A program made the translations under genes and the position numbers. This document shows, piece by piece, positions 52,581 through 64,000 of a stretch of 64,000 nt of DNA (positions are counted from its first letter, which is position 1; each line of letters begins with the position of its first letter). The notes below the pieces were generated by a model. The model ran no database searches and was not told the DNA's origin. It was given only the letters and a program-made list of their open reading frames with translations. The stretch is from Streptomyces venezuelae (lineage in GTDB: Bacteria; Actinomycetota; Actinomycetes; Streptomycetales; Streptomycetaceae), in assembly GCF_008642355.1 (NCBI RefSeq), contig NZ_CP029193.1, positions 4,798,001 through 4,862,000 of the forward strand. The letters run 5' to 3'.

Positions 52581-52608
52581 TTGCGATGTCGGTCCCGGCG
52601 AGTATGGT
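52581..52608 (+). promoter_or_regulatory. Candidate distal rpoB promoter
   Basis: TTGCGA (52581-52586), 16 bases, TATGGT (52603-52608), directly after the terminator and about 420 bases before rpoB. Confidence 0.45.
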
Positions 52609-52835
52609 GATCTTCGTCGTGCCTCGGGACGGCCCGTGACGGTGACGATCTCTGAGTGATGTCGGGGCTGGGGGGCCTTGACGAACCGCACGCAGCGCGC
52701 AATTCTCAGGACGCGTCGTCACAACGATCCGGATCCGAGGCATGGATCGGCGGCGAAGAGGGCAGTATCGATGTGCATCGAGGGCGTGGCTTGCAGCAGG
52801 GGTTGAGAACAACGAGGGTCTTCAAAAACCCGCAC

Positions 52836-52864
52836 TGGACATCAGTGGGCCGAGTGGCTACACT
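52836..52864 (+). promoter_or_regulatory. rpoB promoter
   Basis: TGGACA (52836-52841), 17 bases, TACACT (52859-52864): a strong vegetative-type promoter giving a leader of about 155 bases. The 573-base gap (52455-53027) holds no gene. Confidence 0.75.
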
Positions 52865-53027
52865 GACCCTTTGCGCTGCCTGTTAGCTGCCTCCTGCCCG
52901 TCACCAGGGGCATGCCCATGCTTGAGCACTGTGGATCCGAACCTCCCTGACCTGGGATGTCCGTCTCTGTGTCCAGCCTGGGACCGGTACGCGCGTAGTG
53001 AGTCCGAGCCCTCGGAAGGACCCCCTC

Positions 53028-56513
<3,486 letters not shown>

Positions 56514-56609
56514 CGGGTTGGCCGGCCGGACCCCGTGTCCGGCCGGCTCTCCCCGGACCCGTTCAGACCATGATTGAGACTCGACCCCGAAAGAGGGATT
56601 GACGACAAA

Positions 56610-60524
<3,915 letters not shown>

Positions 60525-60539
60525 GACCTGCGTTTGTTG

Positions 60540-60574
60540 AAGGGCGTCTGCCTCCTTTGGGGGTGGGCGCCCTT
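60540..60574 (+). terminator. Terminator after rpoC
   Basis: AAGGGCG (60540-60546) and CGCCCTT (60568-60574) pair, with additional G-U pairing inward (TCTGCCTCC with GGGGGTGGG); CTTTGG follows. Confidence 0.8.
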
Positions 60575-60650
60575 TGGCGTTCCCGAGACCTAAGATGCGC
60601 GGCGTTGGCGCGTCAACCGTAGTGCCGGGCAGGCAGGGGGAGTTGGGGAA

Positions 60651-61409
60651 GTGGAGACGGCTCGGCTGTCCTTCGGTCTGGCGGCGGCGGTACTGGTCCC
60701 GATGGGACTCGCATGGCCCGGATCGCGCCCTTGGCGGACGGTGCTCTTCACGCTGGCCTACGGGGTGTATGCGGCTGCTCCGTACGCCGATGGCCAGAGA
60801 CCGTGGGTCGCGCTGGCGGTGGCTGTGCTGCTGTCCCTGGGTTGCGTCCTGTGGAAGCACCCCGCAGGTATGCCGGAGGTGGGCTTCACCGTGACGATGC
60901 CGCTGATGGTGGGGCGGTTGGCCCGTACGCGCCGGGCGAGTGTCGCGGTTCTCGTGGGGGCCGTCTTCCTGGCTCTGTGGGCCGCCGGCGCAACGGTGGT
61001 GCCTCTGATGAGGGAAGCCGCTCTGAGTGATGAGATCGCGGTCTTCCTTTCGGCCGCGCTGGTCTCCGTATTCGGCGGTGGGGCTCTGGCGAGGTCGGTG
61101 ACCGGTCCCGTACGCCGGGAGATTCTGGCACTGCCGGACAGTCCGGAGCGGCGTGCTGCTGTGGAGTTCATGAGCGCAGGACGGGCGATCGGGCTGCTGG
61201 AGCGGGGGCTTCTCTTCGCCTTCCTCGCCGCAGGCCAGCCCGAGGCCGCAGCTCTGGTGCTGGCGGCGAAGTCGCTGGCTCGGGTCCCCACGAGTGAACA
61301 CGGCAAGCACGCGTCCGAGTACTTCCTCATCGGTACGCTGGCCAGTGTCATCGCCTCGCTCGGGATGAGCATGGCTGCTCGCTCGGCGGTCGGGCTGCCC
61401 ATCCTCTAG
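60651..61409 (+). CDS. Membrane protein of unknown function between rpoC and rpsL
   Basis: 252 residues with about seven hydrophobic stretches. The final third has GRAIGLLERGLLFAFLAAGQPEAAALVLAAKSLARVPTSEHGKHASEYFLIGTLASVIASLG. I recall a similar GLLER and AKS-AR-EYFLIGTL-S pattern at the end of some DUF3307-type membrane proteins, but the assignment is tentative. GTG 60651 follows GGGGGAG and GGGGAA. A nucleotidyltransferase-like gene begins 12 bases after the stop, so the two probably form an operon. It is not a ribosomal or polymerase gene and looks inserted into the str/rif cluster. Confidence 0.75.
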   Translation: METARLSFGLAAAVLVPMGLAWPGSRPWRTVLFTLAYGVYAAAPYADGQRPWVALAVAVLLSLGCVLWKHPAGMPEVGFTVTMPLMVGRLARTRRASVAVLVGAVFLALWAAGATVVPLMREAALSDEIAVFLSAALVSVFGGGALARSVTGPVRREILALPDSPERRAAVEFMSAGRAIGLLERGLLFAFLAAGQPEAAALVLAAKSLARVPTSEHGKHASEYFLIGTLASVIASLGMSMAARSAVGLPIL

Positions 61410-61420
61410 GAGAAGCTGCC

Positions 61421-61837
61421 TTGGAGCTGAGAAGGCACCCACTGATCCAGAAGCTGCTGTCCCTGAATCTGCCGTCCTCGGACTACGTGGTGGCGGGCAG
61501 CGGGCCGCTGCTGGCGCACGGCATCAGGGAGCGTGTCGGAGACCTGGATGTCGTCGCTCGTGGGGCCGCGTGGAAGATCGCGGAGGGTTTGGCCGACCCT
61601 GTGGTCGCTCCGTCCGGTCACGGCCGCGTGGTGCCACTGTTCGGCGGCGCCATCGACGTCTTTGACCGCTGGTTGCCCGGCACGCCCGAGCCGGACGTCC
61701 TGATCAAGGATGCGGAGTGGATGTCGGGCATCCCGTTCTGCCCCTTGTCCCAGGTCCTCATGTGGAAAGAGCGCTCGCTGCGACCGAAGGATCAGGCGGA
61801 TGTCCAATTGATCAAGGACTTTCTGCATCGGACTTGA
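61421..61837 (+). CDS. Nucleotidyltransferase-fold protein
   Basis: 138 residues. VVAGSGPLLAHGIRERVGDLDVVARG has the nucleotidyltransferase GS motif (residues 26-28) and DLD (41-43) at the right spacing, and AIDVFDRW supplies a further Asp pair (D79, D82). It ends with SQVLMWKERSLRPKDQADVQLIKDFL, typical of AbiEii/MNT-type proteins. Substrate unknown; such proteins may modify tRNA, proteins or a partner toxin. TTG 61421 follows AGGAGAAG, so a TTG start is likely. It follows the membrane protein gene in one unit. Confidence 0.75.
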   Translation: MELRRHPLIQKLLSLNLPSSDYVVAGSGPLLAHGIRERVGDLDVVARGAAWKIAEGLADPVVAPSGHGRVVPLFGGAIDVFDRWLPGTPEPDVLIKDAEWMSGIPFCPLSQVLMWKERSLRPKDQADVQLIKDFLHRT

Positions 61838-61877
61838 TCTGCAGATGTCCGGCGTGTCGCCCCCCATCGCATTTGTT

Positions 61878-61906
61878 TTGACCAGACTCGATGAGGTAGG
61901 TACGCT
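61878..61906 (+). promoter_or_regulatory. rpsL operon promoter
   Basis: TTGACC (61878-61883), 17 bases, TACGCT (61901-61906). Strong match; a leader of about 190 bases precedes rpsL. The gap 61838-62101 has no gene. Confidence 0.8.
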
Positions 61907-62101
61907 CAGACCTTGTGCCTGGGGTGTGCCTGGGCTCGCGCGCGTGTCATCAACCGCTGCGGGAGTCCGAGAAAGGCCACCGTAATCTGCGCTCCTTTCC
62001 GCCCTGTGGCGGGAGTCCGCAGCATTCGACACACCCGACCGCGTGGGTCGGCGAAGTTCCGGGTTAGCTTTACTATTCGGCACACAGAAACCGGAGAAGT
62101 A

Positions 62102-62473
62102 GTGCCTACGATCCAGCAGCTGGTCCGTAAGGGCCGGCAGGACAAGGTCGAGAAGAACAAGACGCCCGCACTCGAGGGTTCGCCCCAGCGCCGTGGCGTC
62201 TGCACGCGTGTGTTCACGACCACCCCGAAGAAGCCGAACTCGGCCCTCCGTAAGGTCGCGCGTGTGCGTCTGACCTCCGGGATCGAGGTCACGGCCTACA
62301 TTCCGGGTGAGGGACACAACCTGCAGGAGCACTCCATCGTGCTCGTGCGCGGTGGCCGTGTGAAGGACCTGCCTGGTGTTCGTTACAAGATCATCCGCGG
62401 CTCGCTCGACACCCAGGGTGTCAAGAACCGCAAGCAGGCCCGCAGCCGCTACGGCGCCAAGAAGGAGAAGTAA
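62102..62473 (+). CDS. rpsL: 30S ribosomal protein S12
   Basis: 123 residues, standard. [64 protein letters not shown] opening. K43 (TTPKKPNS) and K88 (GRVKDLPG), the streptomycin-resistance positions, are wild type. GTG start after GGAGAAG. First gene of the rpsL-rpsG-fusA operon. Confidence 0.98.
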   Translation: MPTIQQLVRKGRQDKVEKNKTPALEGSPQRRGVCTRVFTTTPKKPNSALRKVARVRLTSGIEVTAYIPGEGHNLQEHSIVLVRGGRVKDLPGVRYKIIRGSLDTQGVKNRKQARSRYGAKKEK

Positions 62474-62475
62474 GA

Positions 62476-62946
62476 ATGCCTCGTAAGGGCCCCGCCCCGA
62501 AGCGCCCGGTCATCATCGACCCGGTCTACGGTTCTCCTCTGGTGACCTCCCTCATCAACAAGGTGCTGCTGAACGGCAAGCGCTCCACCGCCGAGCGCAT
62601 CGTGTACGGCGCCATGGAGGGCCTGCGCGAGAAGACCGGCAACGACCCGGTCATCACGCTGAAGCGCGCGCTCGAGAACATCAAGCCGACCCTCGAGGTC
62701 AAGTCCCGCCGTGTCGGTGGCGCGACCTACCAGGTCCCGATCGAGGTCAAGCCGGGCCGTGCGAACACGCTCGCCCTGCGCTGGCTCGTCGGTTACTCCC
62801 GCGCCCGTCGCGAGAAGACCATGACCGAGCGTCTGCTCAACGAGCTCCTCGACGCCTCCAACGGCCTCGGTGCCGCTGTGAAGAAGCGTGAGGACACCCA
62901 CAAGATGGCCGAGTCCAACAAGGCCTTCGCGCACTACCGCTGGTAG
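62476..62946 (+). CDS. rpsG: 30S ribosomal protein S7
   Basis: 156 residues. [58 protein letters not shown] is typical S7, ending [21 protein letters not shown]. It starts two bases after the rpsL stop, with AAGGAGAAG inside the end of rpsL as its ribosome-binding site. S7 binds the 3' major domain of 16S rRNA and can repress its operon. Confidence 0.98.
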   Translation: MPRKGPAPKRPVIIDPVYGSPLVTSLINKVLLNGKRSTAERIVYGAMEGLREKTGNDPVITLKRALENIKPTLEVKSRRVGGATYQVPIEVKPGRANTLALRWLVGYSRARREKTMTERLLNELLDASNGLGAAVKKREDTHKMAESNKAFAHYRW

Positions 62947-62985
62947 TCGCTACCCCCATCGAGACCGAGAGAAGACTGAGCCGAC

Positions 62986-64000
62986 ATGGCTACCACTTCA
63001 CTTGACCTGGCCAAGGTGCGCAACATCGGCATCATGGCCCACATCGACGCGGGCAAGACGACGACCACCGAGCGGATCCTGTTCTACACCGGTGTGTCGT
63101 ACAAGATCGGTGAGGTCCACGACGGCGCCGCCACGATGGACTGGATGGAGCAGGAGCAGGAGCGTGGCATCACGATCACCTCTGCTGCCACCACCTGTCA
63201 CTGGCCGCTGAACGACGTCGATCACACGATCAACATCATCGACACCCCGGGCCACGTCGACTTCACCGTCGAGGTGGAGCGTTCGCTCCGCGTGCTCGAC
63301 GGTGCCGTGACGGTGTTCGACGGCGTTGCCGGCGTCGAGCCCCAGTCCGAGACCGTGTGGCGTCAGGCGGACCGTTACGGCGTCCCGCGTATCTGCTTCG
63401 TCAACAAGCTCGACCGCACCGGTGCCGAGTTCCACCGCTGTGTCGACATGATCGTCGACCGCCTCGGTGCGACCCCGATCGTCATGCAGCTGCCCATCGG
63501 CGCAGAGGCTGACTTCAAGGGCGTCGTCGACCTCGTCACCATGAAGGCCTTCGTCTGGTCCGCCGAGACCAAGATGGGCGAGGCCTACGACATCGTCGAC
63601 ATCCCCGACACGCACACCGAGGCTGCCGAGGAGTACCGCGGCAAGCTGCTCGAGGCCGTCGCGGAGAACGACGAAGAGATGATGGAGCTGTACCTGGAGG
63701 GCCAGGAGCCCACCGAGGAGCAGCTGTACGCGGCGATCCGTCGCATCACCATCGCCTCCGGCAAGGGCGGCGACACCACCGTCACCCCCGTCTTCTGCGG
63801 TACCGCGTTCAAGAACAAGGGCGTCCAGCCCCTGCTCGACGCGGTCGTGCGCTACCTTCCCTCCCCCCTGGACGTCGAGGCCATCGAGGGCCACGACGTC
63901 AAGGACCCGGAGCTGGTCGTCAAGCGCAAGCCGTCCGACGACGAGCCGCTGTCGGCCCTCGCGTTCAAGATCGCGAGCGACCCGCACCTCGGCAAGCTCA
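62986..64000 (+). CDS. fusA: Elongation factor G, N-terminal 338 residues (3' truncated by window)
   Basis: The frame runs off the window end. GTPase motifs are intact: P-loop AHIDAGKT (18-25), switch RGITIT, DTPGH, NKLD, and the GTSA-type element near GTAFKNK. EF-G moves tRNAs and mRNA after peptide bond formation. ATG 62986 lies 39 bases after the rpsG stop, with AGAGAAGA upstream. tuf is expected next but lies outside the window. Confidence 0.98.
   Translation, partial: MATTSLDLAKVRNIGIMAHIDAGKTTTTERILFYTGVSYKIGEVHDGAATMDWMEQEQERGITITSAATTCHWPLNDVDHTINIIDTPGHVDFTVEVERSLRVLDGAVTVFDGVAGVEPQSETVWRQADRYGVPRICFVNKLDRTGAEFHRCVDMIVDRLGATPIVMQLPIGAEADFKGVVDLVTMKAFVWSAETKMGEAYDIVDIPDTHTEAAEEYRGKLLEAVAENDEEMMELYLEGQEPTEEQLYAAIRRITIASGKGGDTTVTPVFCGTAFKNKGVQPLLDAVVRYLPSPLDVEAIEGHDVKDPELVVKRKPSDDEPLSALAFKIASDPHLGKL

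Overview
The window is very GC-rich, uses many GTG starts and a few TTG starts, has short 4-bp gene overlaps and several leaderless promoters, and carries a gene order typical of Streptomyces. The gene order from the korAB/nuo region through rpmG, murB, aspC, secE-nusG, rplKA, rplJL, rpoBC and rpsL-rpsG-fusA matches what I recall of the Streptomyces coelicolor chromosome around the second nuo cluster and the rif/str region. No database search was possible, so species is not assigned. There is no integrase, transposase, CRISPR array or replication origin. The window is ordinary core chromosome with small accessory insertions.

Region 1 (1-10.7 kb) is mixed: the end of a secreted LolA-like protein, an ABC exporter pair, an FMN-dependent reductase, a secreted zinc aminopeptidase close to the S. 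griseus enzyme, a polytopic membrane protein of glycosyltransferase type, a glyoxalase-fold protein, RarD, and a divergent qorB-like reductase/HxlR regulator pair. Region 2 (10.7-28.4 kb) is an energy block. On the minus strand are 2-oxoacid:ferredoxin oxidoreductase (korA, korB), one NarL-type response regulator and two paralogous histidine kinases. Divergent from these is a ten-gene complex I operon, nuoABCHIJKLMN, lacking nuoD, nuoE, nuoF and nuoG. Its NuoC, NuoJ and NuoK have long disordered hydrophilic tails. The layout suggests a two-component-controlled, ferredoxin-linked, proton-pumping quinone reductase, although NuoD would have to come from elsewhere.

Region 3 (28.4-37.7 kb): htpX behind a sigma-R-like promoter, yccF, a barstar-like frame with no usable start codon, a GlsB-type membrane protein, yajQ, tRNA-Tyr, a 906-residue NACHT (NLR-like) NTPase that is the best candidate immune gene, a small zinc-motif protein, an NAD(P)-binding protein, a cytosine-deaminase-like protein that seems to lack most catalytic residues, then tRNA-Thr, tRNA-Met and rpmG. 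Region 4 (37.9-46 kb): a hadA/hadB-like dehydratase pair, a TetR/MFS unit with matched operators, murB, a divergent NmrA-like/TetR pair with two operators, an adenosine-deaminase-family gene and aspC.

Region 5 (46-64 kb): tRNA-Trp, secE, nusG, rplK, rplA, two paralogous lipoproteins, rplJ with a long leader, rplL, rpoB, rpoC, a membrane protein plus nucleotidyltransferase pair, rpsL, rpsG and the first third of fusA. Rifampicin and streptomycin target residues look wild type. A recurrent oddity of the whole window is the number of unrelated short tandem repeats in intergenic DNA and in the nuoC tail.
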